Positions 6,881 to 15,308 of a stretch of 18,155 bases of DNA are shown here, in pieces. The notes below the pieces were generated by a model, which saw only the letters and a program-made list of their open reading frames with translations, was not told where the DNA came from and did not search any database. How positions within the stretch are numbered: position 1 is the first letter of the stretch; each line of letters opens with the position of its first letter. The stretch is from NCBI GenBank assembly GCA_028277225.1, contig JANQHB010000021.1, positions 1 to 18,155 on the forward strand, given 5' to 3'. The DNA comes from Chlorobium sp. Its GTDB lineage: Bacteria; Bacteroidota; Chlorobiia; Chlorobiales; Chlorobiaceae. Both the position numbers and the translations under genes were made by a program.

Positions 6881-8026
6881 TCAGTTTGTTTTTCTGAACA
6901 TCTGGCCCGGAAGCTGTTCGGCACAGCGTTTCAGTTCCAGTTCAAAAAGGTGAACAAGAAGCACGGACGGGTCCATGGACGTTTTTTCAGCCAGGAGATC
7001 GATATGTATCGGATCAGGATCAAGGTGGTCCAGAACGGTTTTTTCGTCTCCGGATACCTGTGTGCTCCCGGTTGTACCGGCCGGTTTGTCTGACCTGGAA
7101 TACGATGGTATCAATTCTGCGATGATATCATCGACGCCGGTGACAAGCTTTGCATGGCCTTTATCGATGAGCCTGTTTGTTCCTGCAGATGTTCTGGAGA
7201 ATATGCTGCCGGGAACGGCAAAAACCTCCCTGTTCTGGTCAAGAGCGGCATAGGCAGTTACAAGAGAGCCGCCTTTCAGATCGGATTCAATAACGACAGT
7301 CCCCCGGGAAACACCGGCGATAAGACGGTTCCTTCGGGGAAACTTGCCGGGTGATATACTGCTTCCGATCCACTCTTCGGATAGAAGGGCGCCTTTTTCA
7401 AGAATACCCGGCCAAAGCTTGCCCGATGGATCCGTATGCGGATTATCCACTCCTCCGGCAAGGAAGGCAATGGTTCTTCCGTTATGCTCCAGGGTTGTTC
7501 TGTGGGCGATCATATCAATGCCATAAGCGAATCCGCTTACAATGGTGAAGCCCTGGGCGGCAAGCCCTTTGCAGAGAAGTTCGGCAGTTTTCCTGCCATA
7601 GAGGGATGCTTTTCTTGTTCCGACGACAGCGACACATGGTTGATGGGCGGCACCGACATCTCCGCGGACAAAGAGGCAGGGTGGCGGATCATAGATTTCT
7701 TTCAGGAGTGGCGGATAGAGAGGGCTATCGATGGTGACGATGTCTGCCTTCAGGCGGTCGACAAGTTCGATCTGCCGCTCTGCATTTGCTGCCGCGCGTG
7801 CGAGGGATTGAGGATTCCGGAAAAAAGCGGCGGCAGATTCGGCAATTTTCCTTCCTATGCCGGCAAGGCGTGCAAGGTCATCAGTTCCGGCCTGGAACAG
7901 CGAAGGAGAGCAGCTGAAATGACGGATTATCGTATTGATCCTCGCCGGACCGAGACCCGGGACCTGTGAGAGGACAAGGAGGAGTTTTTTTCCTGTATCT
8001 GTGTTCTCAGGGCTGTTAAAAGTCAC
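6881..8026 (-). CDS. dprA: DNA processing protein DprA (Smf)
   Basis: Loads RecA onto incoming single-stranded DNA during transformation; the gene is also widespread in bacteria not known to be competent. The 381 aa product has an N-terminal helix-hairpin-helix region (about 20-62), a Rossmann-like core with YPPLLKEIYDPPPCLFVRG (104-122), VVGTRKAS (134-141), SGFAYGIDMIAH (164-175), FPRRNRLIAGVS (229-240) and VPGSIFS (271-277), and a C-terminal winged-helix-like end. The segment after the core glycines (DNPHTDPSGKLW, 194-205) departs from the usual Tyr-Pro form. It starts with GTG at 8026 and overlaps the polyprenyl synthase gene by 11 bp, so coupled translation is likely. Confidence 0.95.
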   Translation of the reverse strand: MTFNSPENTDTGKKLLLVLSQVPGLGPARINTIIRHFSCSPSLFQAGTDDLARLAGIGRKIAESAAAFFRNPQSLARAAANAERQIELVDRLKADIVTIDSPLYPPLLKEIYDPPPCLFVRGDVGAAHQPCVAVVGTRKASLYGRKTAELLCKGLAAQGFTIVSGFAYGIDMIAHRTTLEHNGRTIAFLAGGVDNPHTDPSGKLWPGILEKGALLSEEWIGSSISPGKFPRRNRLIAGVSRGTVVIESDLKGGSLVTAYAALDQNREVFAVPGSIFSRTSAGTNRLIDKGHAKLVTGVDDIIAELIPSYSRSDKPAGTTGSTQVSGDEKTVLDHLDPDPIHIDLLAEKTSMDPSVLLVHLFELELKRCAEQLPGQMFRKTN

Positions 8027-9014
8027 GTTTCATGAGCTTGAGGGCAATTCCTTTGAGATATTCCCTGCCTTCCGGGAAAGGAAGGGATTCTATTGCCTTC
8101 AGTGCTTCTTCGGTGTTGTTGTTGATCAGTTGCCGGGTTTCATCGAGTACGCCGCACCGTTCATAAATTCCCTTGATTTCAGAAACCCGGTCAGGTGAAA
8201 TGCCATTGTTGTCTATGATGGACTGGAGCAGTTCTTTTTCTTTTCCGGTCGAAAGTTCAAGAGAGCGCAGAAGGAGGTAGGTTTTCTTTCCTTTTATAAT
8301 ATCCCCGCCGGGGGTTTTGCCGGATTTGCCCTCTTCTGCCATGATGTCGAGATAGTCATCCTGTACCTGAAAAGCCTGTCCGATTTTTTTGCCGAAGAAA
8401 ATCAGTTTGTCGATCTGTTCAGGGGTTGCATTTCCCACGATGCCGCCGGCTTCGAGAGATGCCGAGATCAGACGGCCGGTTTTTTTTGCGATCATATCGA
8501 TATAATCGGCTATTGTCGCATGTTTGTTCTGTTCGAGATCCATGTCGATGGCCTGTCCCTCGCATACCGTAATGTTGGCATCATTGAGAATATGGACAAG
8601 TTCATTGTGCCGATCCGTTCTGGTGTTGAGGGCGCACTCGTATGCGTACGCAACCATGACATCGCCTGCGAGGATGGCGGCTGTGCTATCCCACTGCTTG
8701 TGAACGGTCGGTCTGCCGTGACGAAGGTCGGCGAGATCCATTATGTCGTCGTGAACAAGGGTAAAATTATGGAGGATTTCAATCGCAAGCGCAGTATCCA
8801 TTGCATTGTCAGAAGAACCCGACACAGCTTCACAGGCAAGAAGCGTCAGAACAGGCCGTATCCTTTTGCCCTTGCCGGCGAGAATGTAGCGAACAGGTTC
8901 GTAAAGGCTTGCCGGAGAATCCTTGGCGATGCGTTGTTCCAGGGCATTGTTTATGCCTGTATAATACCGGTGGTATTTCTGTTCCACCTGTTCAATGGTT
9001 ACACTGATATTCAT
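8016..9014 (-). CDS. Short-chain polyprenyl diphosphate synthase (GGPP/FPP type)
   Basis: Condenses IPP with allylic diphosphates, in the cytosol or at the membrane face. The 332 aa sequence shows GKGKRIRP (47-54), the first Asp-rich motif DDIMD (89-93) with downstream LRHGRPTVH, and the second motif QDDYLD (218-223). The fifth residue before the first motif is aromatic (Phe84, followed by Thr85), and the motif lacks the two-residue insertion of typical bacterial FPP synthases. This matches archaeal-style type I GGPP synthases and predicts a C15-C20 product; this is inference from known chain-length rules. It starts 10 bp after fni and overlaps dprA. In green sulfur bacteria such products feed chlorophyll alcohols, carotenoids and quinones. 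Confidence 0.92.
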   Translation of the reverse strand: MNISVTIEQVEQKYHRYYTGINNALEQRIAKDSPASLYEPVRYILAGKGKRIRPVLTLLACEAVSGSSDNAMDTALAIEILHNFTLVHDDIMDLADLRHGRPTVHKQWDSTAAILAGDVMVAYAYECALNTRTDRHNELVHILNDANITVCEGQAIDMDLEQNKHATIADYIDMIAKKTGRLISASLEAGGIVGNATPEQIDKLIFFGKKIGQAFQVQDDYLDIMAEEGKSGKTPGGDIIKGKKTYLLLRSLELSTGKEKELLQSIIDNNGISPDRVSEIKGIYERCGVLDETRQLINNNTEEALKAIESLPFPEGREYLKGIALKLMKRDF

Positions 9015-9024
9015 ATCGGCGCTG

Positions 9025-10095
9025 TCATTTTGTTAGTGATATGAGGGTTTTTTTCAGTTGCGAAATGTTTTGCGCTCCGACAAGAAACATCACGGCCCTG
9101 AGATCGTTCATCCATGTTACAATGGTTTCTTCAAGCTTACCTTTATGGAGTGCCTGAAGCATCATTCCTGCCGAACCACACATATCGGCACCAAGTGCTA
9201 TTGCTTTTGCAATATCGATACCGTTCGATATGCCGCCGGAAGCGATTATTGCAGTTTGGAATAATCCATGCTCCTTTTGTTTGAGTTCGGCGATGCCTCT
9301 AAGGCAGCTCGCGGTCGGGATGCCCCAGTTCAGGAGTTCAGGGAGGGCGGACGGACTGAACCTCCTGTCATGTTCGAACTGCTGGAGATATCGTTCTTCC
9401 TCGACCTTCTGCCAGCTGATCCCTCCGGCTCCGGCAACATCGATGACTGATACACCTGCATCGCAAAGTCTGGCAGCAGTTGCAGGAGATATACCACAAC
9501 CAACCTCTTTTGCGATGACAGGTATTCCAATGGCTTCAGTGAGTTTCCGGAGCCGGCTGAGAAAATTTTTAAAATTGGTATCGCCTTCAGGCTGAAAGAG
9601 TTCCTGGGCAGGATTGAGATGCACGATCAGGCCGTCTGCACGGATAATGTCCAGGAGGAGTTCGAGATCGCGGTCGGAAAGGCCTTTTGCAACTTCTGGA
9701 GCGCCTATATTCGCAAGTAAAGGGATTGTCGGCGCTTCCTGTCTGACAATACTGAAGCTTTGCCGGAATTCATTGTTTTCAAGCGCCTGTCGCATGCTGC
9801 CTACCCCAAGGGGGATGTTCAGTTTTTCAGCAGTCGATGCCAGTGTACGGTTGAGGTGCTCCGCTTCAGCGTATCCGCCGGTCATGGATGAGATCATGAA
9901 CGGGAATGCTATTGTGCGGTCCAGAAAGACCGTTGACAGATCGATATCACAGAAGTTTATTTCCGGCGCGGCATTATGCGTGAATTCATATTGCTCGAAA
10001 CCGGTGGTTTTGGTATCGAAACCAACCGGTTTGTTCAGGCACGTTTCAACATGGCTCTGTTTACGATCGACTGTGATATTCCTCGAATTGTTCAT
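9025..10095 (-). CDS. fni: Type 2 isopentenyl-diphosphate delta-isomerase (FMN-dependent)
   Basis: Interconverts IPP and DMAPP using reduced FMN, NADPH and Mg2+. At 356 aa it has the family length and motifs: RKQSHVETCL (11-20), PFMISSMTGG (65-74), LGVGSMRQALE (96-106), NIGAPE (129-134), HLNPAQE (159-165, with the catalytic Gln and the Mg-binding Glu), KEVGCGIS (196-203), DVAGAGGISW (219-228), and the FMN phosphate loop ASGGISNG near the C-terminus. It is unrelated to the Nudix-type IDI. It is the first gene of fni - prenyl synthase - dprA on the minus strand, with an AT-rich promoter region upstream. Confidence 0.95.
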   Translation of the reverse strand: MNNSRNITVDRKQSHVETCLNKPVGFDTKTTGFEQYEFTHNAAPEINFCDIDLSTVFLDRTIAFPFMISSMTGGYAEAEHLNRTLASTAEKLNIPLGVGSMRQALENNEFRQSFSIVRQEAPTIPLLANIGAPEVAKGLSDRDLELLLDIIRADGLIVHLNPAQELFQPEGDTNFKNFLSRLRKLTEAIGIPVIAKEVGCGISPATAARLCDAGVSVIDVAGAGGISWQKVEEERYLQQFEHDRRFSPSALPELLNWGIPTASCLRGIAELKQKEHGLFQTAIIASGGISNGIDIAKAIALGADMCGSAGMMLQALHKGKLEETIVTWMNDLRAVMFLVGAQNISQLKKTLISLTK

Positions 10096-10142
10096 TCTGA
10101 CAGGAAGTGGGTGACGTTTTGTTTGTAGAGAGGCGTAGTAAA

Positions 10143-10148
10143 ATTATA
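10143..10148 (-). promoter_or_regulatory. Possible -10 box for the fni operon
   Basis: A perfect TATAAT on the minus strand (10148-10143) lies about 48 nt upstream of the fni ATG in an AT-rich stretch. The best -35 candidate, TTGCAA, is 20 bp away, longer than the ideal 17, so the promoter call is tentative. The same 166-bp gap must also contain the promoter of the divergent permease gene; I see only an isolated TTGACG at 10224-10229 without a good partner. Confidence 0.35.
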
Positions 10149-10261
10149 ACTTACAATGTAATAATCTATTGCAACAAACAGTCATCCGCAATCCGTTATT
10201 TGGCCTGTGAGGCTCTGGTGCTGTTGACGTTGGGCTCTCTTGAATTCCTTGTGAATGACCA

Positions 10262-11530
10262 ATGTTCAGAACATTGTTTTCCATAGCGCTGCGTCACCTG
10301 TTCGGCAGGAAAAGGCAGACGTTGACGACAATTGCCGGTGTCGCTGTCAGCACGATGGTCCTGATCACGACGATATCATTAACAAGGGGGCTGCTGGATT
10401 CGTTTGTCGAGACGATTGTTGACGTTGCCTCCCATATTACCGTCAAGGGGGAGCCCCTGAAGAAGCTGCCCCCGGACATACTCAGTGATCCGGAAGCGCT
10501 TCGTCTTGCATTTATCGATGAAAATATACAAAAAGAGGAACGCAAAGAGGTACGCAACTTCAGACAGGTAATGGGAACACTGGGATCGGCCGATTATTCG
10601 GAAGAGATCACCGCTGTTTCACCGTATGTCGAGTCAAGAGTGATTGTCATAAAAGGGAATAAAAACAGACCTCTATCCCTCAAAGGTGTCATGATTGAAC
10701 AGGAAAATGCGATCAGTGGTATCAGGGACAGGCTTACCGGGGGCAGCCTGTCATATTTTAAAAAGACTCCAAATGCCGTTCTTGTCGGCAGAACGATTGC
10801 TGAGGATATGAATCTCGAGCTTTACGATGAAGTGACCATTGTTCCTCCTTCAGGACCTGCCCGCCAGTACAAGGTAACCGGCATCTTCTTTTCCGGAGTC
10901 AATGCTGTCGACAAGACGCTTTATGTTTCGCTGAAAGCAGGGCAGATTCTTGAAGCCCTTCCGGCAGACAAGGTTTCCGGGATCGGACTCAAAGTTGCCG
11001 ATCCCCTCGATAACCAAACCCTTGCCCGTAAACTGGAGAATGCCACGGGTTATCGCTGCGTTACCTGGCAGGAAGAAAATGCAAGTGTGTTATTGCTTTT
11101 CAACCGTATCGGTTATATCGTCATCTCTCTTGTTGCATTTGTTGCAGTCGTATCCGGTTTTGGTGTTGCCAATATCCTGGTGACGACCGTGTTTGAAAAA
11201 AGCCGTGACATTGCGATCATGAAATCCTGTGGTTTTCCTGCAGGCATGCTTGTCGGTATGTTTATCCTTGAAGGAGTCCTTGTCGGATTTGCCGGATCGA
11301 TTGTCGGCGGGTTCCTGGCAACCGGTTCGATGAGTTTTCTCGAAAACCTGCCGGTTCAGGGTTCACAGGGCCCGATAACCAGAACAGGATTCAGCATGTC
11401 CTGGAATCCGGTATACTTCGTGTTTGTGATCTTTCTTACGGTCTTTATCAGCACGATAGCCGCAACGATCCCGTCCGCCAGGGCGGCAAAGCTGGAACCG
11501 GTGCAAGTCCTGCGAGACAGCAGTTTGTGA
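10262..11530 (+). CDS. FtsX/LolE-type ABC transporter permease
   Basis: Inner-membrane permease of the MacB/LolCE/FtsX superfamily, 422 aa. One membrane segment lies near the N-terminus (about 21-42), followed by a large periplasmic domain (about 43-280) and three membrane segments (about 283-308, 325-352, 384-405). It ends in the family signature IPSARAAKLEPVQVLR (403-418). Such proteins couple an external ATPase to lipoprotein release, efflux or cell-wall hydrolase control rather than moving substrate through a pore. No LolD/MacB-like ATPase gene adjoins it here, so the substrate cannot be assigned. It is divergent from fni and convergent with the ABC exporter. Confidence 0.9.
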   Translation: MFRTLFSIALRHLFGRKRQTLTTIAGVAVSTMVLITTISLTRGLLDSFVETIVDVASHITVKGEPLKKLPPDILSDPEALRLAFIDENIQKEERKEVRNFRQVMGTLGSADYSEEITAVSPYVESRVIVIKGNKNRPLSLKGVMIEQENAISGIRDRLTGGSLSYFKKTPNAVLVGRTIAEDMNLELYDEVTIVPPSGPARQYKVTGIFFSGVNAVDKTLYVSLKAGQILEALPADKVSGIGLKVADPLDNQTLARKLENATGYRCVTWQEENASVLLLFNRIGYIVISLVAFVAVVSGFGVANILVTTVFEKSRDIAIMKSCGFPAGMLVGMFILEGVLVGFAGSIVGGFLATGSMSFLENLPVQGSQGPITRTGFSMSWNPVYFVFVIFLTVFISTIAATIPSARAAKLEPVQVLRDSSL

Positions 11531-11575
11531 GGGGGCAGGTTGTATATAATATTCAGGTATTGAGATCTTAACCAT

Positions 11576-11615
11576 TATAGGTCCTATAGGTCCCATAAGT
11601 CCTATAGGACCTATA
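11576..11615. repeat. Palindromic 9-bp tandem repeat, 15-bp hairpin
   Basis: Four imperfect 9-bp units of the type ATAGGTCCT lie head to tail (ATAGGTCCT, ATAGGTCCC, ATAAGTCCT, ATAGGACCT). As a result, bases 11576-11590 are a perfect 15-bp inverted repeat of 11601-11615 around a 10-nt loop. It sits in the 160-bp gap between the convergent permease and ABC-exporter genes, where a bidirectional terminator is expected, but there is no adjacent long T-run. The same gap holds a weaker inverted repeat (ACACCTCAA at 11662-11670 with TTGAGGTGT at 11701-11709) that spans the exporter stop codon. Confidence 0.8.
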
Positions 11616-11690
11616 GAATAAAGACTCCCAAAGTTAGTCAGTGCTTACAGCATAGCCTCAAACACCTCAACAATTCAACACCGTCCCTCT

Positions 11691-13517
11691 TCACCCCGTC
11701 TTGAGGTGTATCTTCTCCGGATGCTGCAGCAGGTAGAGTTTGTAATACAATCCTTTATCTGCAAGAAGCTGCTGATGCGATCCGCTTTCCCTTATGATCC
11801 CTTTATGCATGACCAGTATTCTGTCGGCGTGCTGTACCGTTGACAGCCGGTGCGCGATAATGATGGACGTGCGGTTTTTCATCAGCTTCTCGGTTGCGGC
11901 CTCTATGAGCTGTTCTGTTTCGGTATCGACCGAACTGGTGGCTTCGTCAAGGACAAGTATCTCCGGATTATAGAGCAGTGCGCGGACAAAGGCAACCAGC
12001 TGTTTCTGACCGGCAGACAGGCCGGAGCCGTTTTCCCTGACATGATAATCATAGCCGCCGGGCAGTTTTTCTATGAAACGGTCTGCGCCGACAATCGCTG
12101 CGGCGTTTCGGATTTCTTCAGGTGTGGCATCGGGTTTGCCGAAAGAGAGGTTTTCCCTGATGGTGCCCGAAAAGAGAAGGACATCCTGCATGACGACACC
12201 GACCACTTTTCGAAGTGATTGTTCGGGTATTCTCGAAATATCAGTTCCATCAATCGTGATCGTGCCTTTCTGAATCCCGTAAAGTTTCGAAAGGACGTTG
12301 ATGATCGTTGTTTTTCCGCTACCTGTCGAACCCACGATCGCTATTTTTTCGCCCCGCTTGACCGTCAGGGAGATGTCCCTGAGTATCCAGTTGTTTTCAG
12401 TATATGCGAACCAGACGCTGTTGAAGGACAGTTGGTCCCGGAACGTGTCTATCTCGCAGGGATTGGCTGGTTCACGGGCCGTATCGGGCTCTTCGAGCAG
12501 TCTGAAAATTCTGTCTGAGCTTGCAAGGGAAGTCTGAAGAACATTGAAGCGGTCGGACAGATGCTGCAGAGGACGAAAAAAAAGCCAGATGTACTGAACG
12601 AAAGAGACTACGGCGCCGAGGGTTATGGTCCCTTTGAGCATGCTTGCCCCGCTGTACCAGACAACCAGGCCTGCTGTCGTCGAGCTCAGCAGTTCGATAA
12701 TGGGATAGTAAACCGAGAAATAAAAAACGGTTTTGATGTTTGCCTCCCTGTACTCCCTGTTGATCGATGCATGTTTTTCCAGTTCTCTGTCACCCCGGTT
12801 GAAAAGCTGCACGATGGTCATGCCGGCAATACGTTCCTGAAAAAAGGAGTTCAGGCGGGCCAGGTGGCCTCTGACATCCTGAAAAGCTTTCCTTACTCTG
12901 GACTTGAAGGTTATCGTCGCATAGATCATGATCGGCAGTACACCGAGGACGATCAGTGTCAGCCTCCAGTCGATGAAAAACATGAGGATAACGATAAAGA
13001 TCAGCTGCATGAAATCCCCGATGATCGTTACAACGCCGCTTGAGAGCATTTCGTTGAGAGCTTCGACGTCATTGGTTGCCCGGGTGATAAGCCGTCCTGC
13101 CGGATTCCGGTCATAGAATTTTACCGAAAGCTTCTGGAGGTGTTTGAAAATATCCATTCGGAGATTCAGTACGGCTTTCTGGCCGAGGAGCTGTGTCAGG
13201 TAGGTCGAAGCGAACTGTTTTATCCCGTCGAGCAGGATTATGCCCAGCAGCAGAAGGCTGATGTAGCCGAGCCCACCGATATTGCCGGGAGTGATATAGT
13301 CGTCGATGGCGATTTTGGTGATGTATGGCCGCAGCGGCCCGAGAACAGCGCCTGCAAATGTTATGAGAATGGCAGAAAAAAGAAGGCCTTTATAAGGTTT
13401 TACATAGGAAAAAAGGCGTCTGATGATCTTTCTGTCCGCAGACTTCTTCTTTCCCGAATTCAGCAGTTCGTCCTGTTGCTGCTGAAATCCTTTTTTCTTT
13501 TCTCTTTCCTCGTTCAT
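11691..13517 (-). CDS. ABC exporter half-transporter (MsbA/MdlB-like)
   Basis: ATP-driven exporter with a six-helix membrane domain fused to an ATPase domain, 608 aa, likely a dimer in the inner membrane. The membrane domain (about 44-335) contains the usual FYDRNPAGRLITRATNDVEA coupling region (134-153). The ATPase domain shows Walker A GSTGSGKT (396-403), Q-loop Gln444, signature LSAGQ (500-504), Walker B ILVLDE (520-525), D-loop SSVD (528-531) and H-loop His555. The Lys- and Gln-rich N-terminal extension (1-35) is cytosolic. Overall style resembles YheH/MdlB-type lipid or drug exporters; MsbA function is possible but not shown. It starts 19 bp after glmM, with GGAG 13 nt before the ATG. 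Confidence 0.93.
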   Translation of the reverse strand: MNEEREKKKGFQQQQDELLNSGKKKSADRKIIRRLFSYVKPYKGLLFSAILITFAGAVLGPLRPYITKIAIDDYITPGNIGGLGYISLLLLGIILLDGIKQFASTYLTQLLGQKAVLNLRMDIFKHLQKLSVKFYDRNPAGRLITRATNDVEALNEMLSSGVVTIIGDFMQLIFIVILMFFIDWRLTLIVLGVLPIMIYATITFKSRVRKAFQDVRGHLARLNSFFQERIAGMTIVQLFNRGDRELEKHASINREYREANIKTVFYFSVYYPIIELLSSTTAGLVVWYSGASMLKGTITLGAVVSFVQYIWLFFRPLQHLSDRFNVLQTSLASSDRIFRLLEEPDTAREPANPCEIDTFRDQLSFNSVWFAYTENNWILRDISLTVKRGEKIAIVGSTGSGKTTIINVLSKLYGIQKGTITIDGTDISRIPEQSLRKVVGVVMQDVLLFSGTIRENLSFGKPDATPEEIRNAAAIVGADRFIEKLPGGYDYHVRENGSGLSAGQKQLVAFVRALLYNPEILVLDEATSSVDTETEQLIEAATEKLMKNRTSIIIAHRLSTVQHADRILVMHKGIIRESGSHQQLLADKGLYYKLYLLQHPEKIHLKTG

Positions 13518-13536
13518 GCAATCACGCTATCTCCTT

Positions 13537-14967
13537 TCACAGGGAGTCGATTCTCGATGTTATTTCCCTGGTGAAGATCTCTGCAAGCTGTTCCGCTCTC
13601 GGGAGGCTCGGTGCTTCGGTATAGATTCTGAGGGCCGGTTCTGTATTCGAGGCTCTCAGATGAACCCATTCATCCGGAAAATCCAGTTTCAGGCCGTCCA
13701 GGGTGTTCTTTGCTGCGTCAGGATATCCGGTAGCAATTTCATTGATAAGCTCATCGAGGTTATCCGGTTTTTTTGCAAGCCGCACTTTCTTTTTTGCCAT
13801 ATGATACTCCGGGAACAGCTTTCTGAAGTCCGAAAGGTTCCGGTTGAGATCATTCTCTTCGCGCCAGCGGGTGAATGCCTGCAGGAAGAGAGCCGTTCCC
13901 ACAAGCGCATCACGGCCGTAGTGCAGTTCGGGCAGGATGATCCCGCCGTTGCCTTCACCGCCGATGACGGCTTTTTGCTGTTTCATGACCGCGACGACAT
14001 TGGCCTCACCGACTTTTGCACTATGGCAGTCCTGATTGTGTTTTTCTGCTATGTCACGCAAGGCCCGGCTGCTTGAAAGATTGTTGACCACCGGTCCCTT
14101 TTTGTAGCGCAGGTAAAAATCCGCACAGGCAACAAGAGAATATTCTTCACCGAAAAGAGAGCCGTCCTCACAGACAAGCGCCAGCCGGTCGACGTCCGGA
14201 TCGACAACGACGGCAAGGTCGCAAGCAGTTTCTTTCAAGGCCTCGACAGTCGCTACAAGATGTTTGGCAAGGGGTTCCGGATTTCTTGGAAAGATGCCGG
14301 TGCCGCTGCAGTTGATCGTCTCGATCCTTTCGACGCCGAGCTGACGGCATAATTCCGGAACGATTTCCGATCCTGCGCCTTCAACGGCATCGATCAGTAC
14401 ACGGTATCGCTGAGCAGCTATTCTTCCGGTGTCTATGCAGTCGAGGGCGAGGATCCGGGAGATATGCTCGCTGTTGCAGTTCTGTTTCTGTTCGATGTTT
14501 CCCACCGTTTGCCAGCCGGCAGGAGAAAACTGCTGCTGTGTGAAAATATCAAGGAGTGTATCGAGCTGTTCCTGAGTGAGAAATTCACCATTACGGTCGA
14601 GAAGTTTCAGGGCGTTCCACTCAACCGGATTATGAGATGCGGTGATGACGATGCCGCCGTCGGCCTGCTCGGCCGTCGTTGCAAGTTCGACTGTCGGTGT
14701 TGTTGCGATACCGATGTCGACAATGCTGCAGCCGCACAAGGCCATACTCCCGCATATCAGGGAGTTGATTGCGTGTCCTGTAGGTCTGGTGTCTCTGCCG
14801 ATGACTACTTTCGGTTTTTCTGCAGCAGGAGAGCCGGTACTGTCTTGTGACTGCCGTTCTCTGTTAAGCCATGTCGCATATGCCTGTGCAAAGGAAACCA
14901 GTTCCGAAGGCGTGAGACTTTCACCCACAATGCCACGGATGCCCGAAACACTGATCATCAAGCTCAT
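13537..14967 (-). CDS. glmM: Phosphoglucosamine mutase-type phosphohexomutase
   Basis: Alpha-D-phosphohexomutase that by similarity interconverts GlcN-6-P and GlcN-1-P for UDP-GlcNAc synthesis. From the second possible ATG (14958) the motifs are: SVSGIRGIVGE (3-13), the phosphoserine loop TASHNP (106-111, Ser108), the metal loop DPDVDR (253-258), the sugar loop GEGNGG (334-339) and the phosphate loop RASNTEP (435-441). GEGNGG and the SVSGIRG start resemble archaeal-type GlmM rather than the E. coli form, so substrate range (Glc, Man or GlcN) is less certain. ATGs at 14967 and 14958 both fit (476 or 473 aa). An in-frame extension up to 15183 reads through repeat copy C and is rejected as the start. 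The ABC exporter lies downstream. Confidence 0.85.
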   Translation of the reverse strand: MSLMISVSGIRGIVGESLTPSELVSFAQAYATWLNRERQSQDSTGSPAAEKPKVVIGRDTRPTGHAINSLICGSMALCGCSIVDIGIATTPTVELATTAEQADGGIVITASHNPVEWNALKLLDRNGEFLTQEQLDTLLDIFTQQQFSPAGWQTVGNIEQKQNCNSEHISRILALDCIDTGRIAAQRYRVLIDAVEGAGSEIVPELCRQLGVERIETINCSGTGIFPRNPEPLAKHLVATVEALKETACDLAVVVDPDVDRLALVCEDGSLFGEEYSLVACADFYLRYKKGPVVNNLSSSRALRDIAEKHNQDCHSAKVGEANVVAVMKQQKAVIGGEGNGGIILPELHYGRDALVGTALFLQAFTRWREENDLNRNLSDFRKLFPEYHMAKKKVRLAKKPDNLDELINEIATGYPDAAKNTLDGLKLDFPDEWVHLRASNTEPALRIYTEAPSLPRAEQLAEIFTREITSRIDSL

Positions 14968-15059
14968 GAGGGAATGTTTTGGTGTTGACGGTGCTGTCCG
15001 GTTTTCATGGTACCTGTAGCCGGTTTTTGTGGCGGATGTCTGAGGGATAATTTTTCTGC

Positions 15060-15137
15060 AAACACAGAAGAGCAGATTATTTTTAAAAAACGTACTCTTA
15101 TGGAGCATCCCGACGAGTCGGGACGCTCGGTTCAGGT
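15060..15137 (+). repeat. Dispersed repeat, copy C (partial)
   Basis: Bases 15073-15137 align without gaps to copies A and B over the 36-nt block ending in GAGCAT, then carry the hairpin and the closing (C)GGTTCAGGT. The hairpin pairs 15103-15114 (GAGCATCCCGAC) with 15117-15128 (GTCGGGACGCTC), with one A-C mismatch. Weaker similarity extends left to about 15060; the outer 99-base block of copies A and B is missing here. It lies upstream of glmM in the opposite orientation, and about 300 bp upstream of rpsT in the same orientation. Confidence 0.8.
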
Positions 15138-15279
15138 GACTGTCGGGCGGAACAAGCTCTCCGGAGAGTTTGTCCCGGTTCAAGTCAAAAACTGTGGCAA
15201 TATAGTTAAAAGTGGCTGAAGGCTAAGGCGGGGACATCGATTTCTTCATTGGTTCTGGATTCCGGGGGGTTAATATTTT

Positions 15280-15308
15280 TTGAAAAGTATAAAGCGGTTT
15301 TATATATT
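15280..15308 (+). promoter_or_regulatory. Sigma-70-like promoter for rpsT
   Basis: TTGAAA (15280-15285) and TATATT (15303-15308) are separated by exactly 17 bp in an AT-rich region. Transcription would start near 15315, giving a leader of about 120 nt before the rpsT ATG. S20 is known in E. coli to control its own synthesis through its leader; the small stem at 15328-15348 could contribute, but this is speculative. Confidence 0.5.

Noticed and set aside
11691..14967. Shadow open frames opposite the ABC exporter and glmM (for example on the plus strand at 12561-13043 and 13516-14076)
   Set aside because: Their translations are low-complexity or unlike any family, and they lie entirely opposite well-supported coding sequences.
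15157..15168. Perfect 12-bp palindrome CTCTCCGGAGAG as an operator
   Set aside because: It is a single site with no second copy and no regulator gene nearby; a palindrome of this length can arise by chance.
14968..15183. In-frame N-terminal extension of glmM of about 72 residues
   Set aside because: It reads through repeat copy C and an AT-rich leader; the family N-terminus begins at MISVSGIRG, matching the ATGs at 14967 and 14958.
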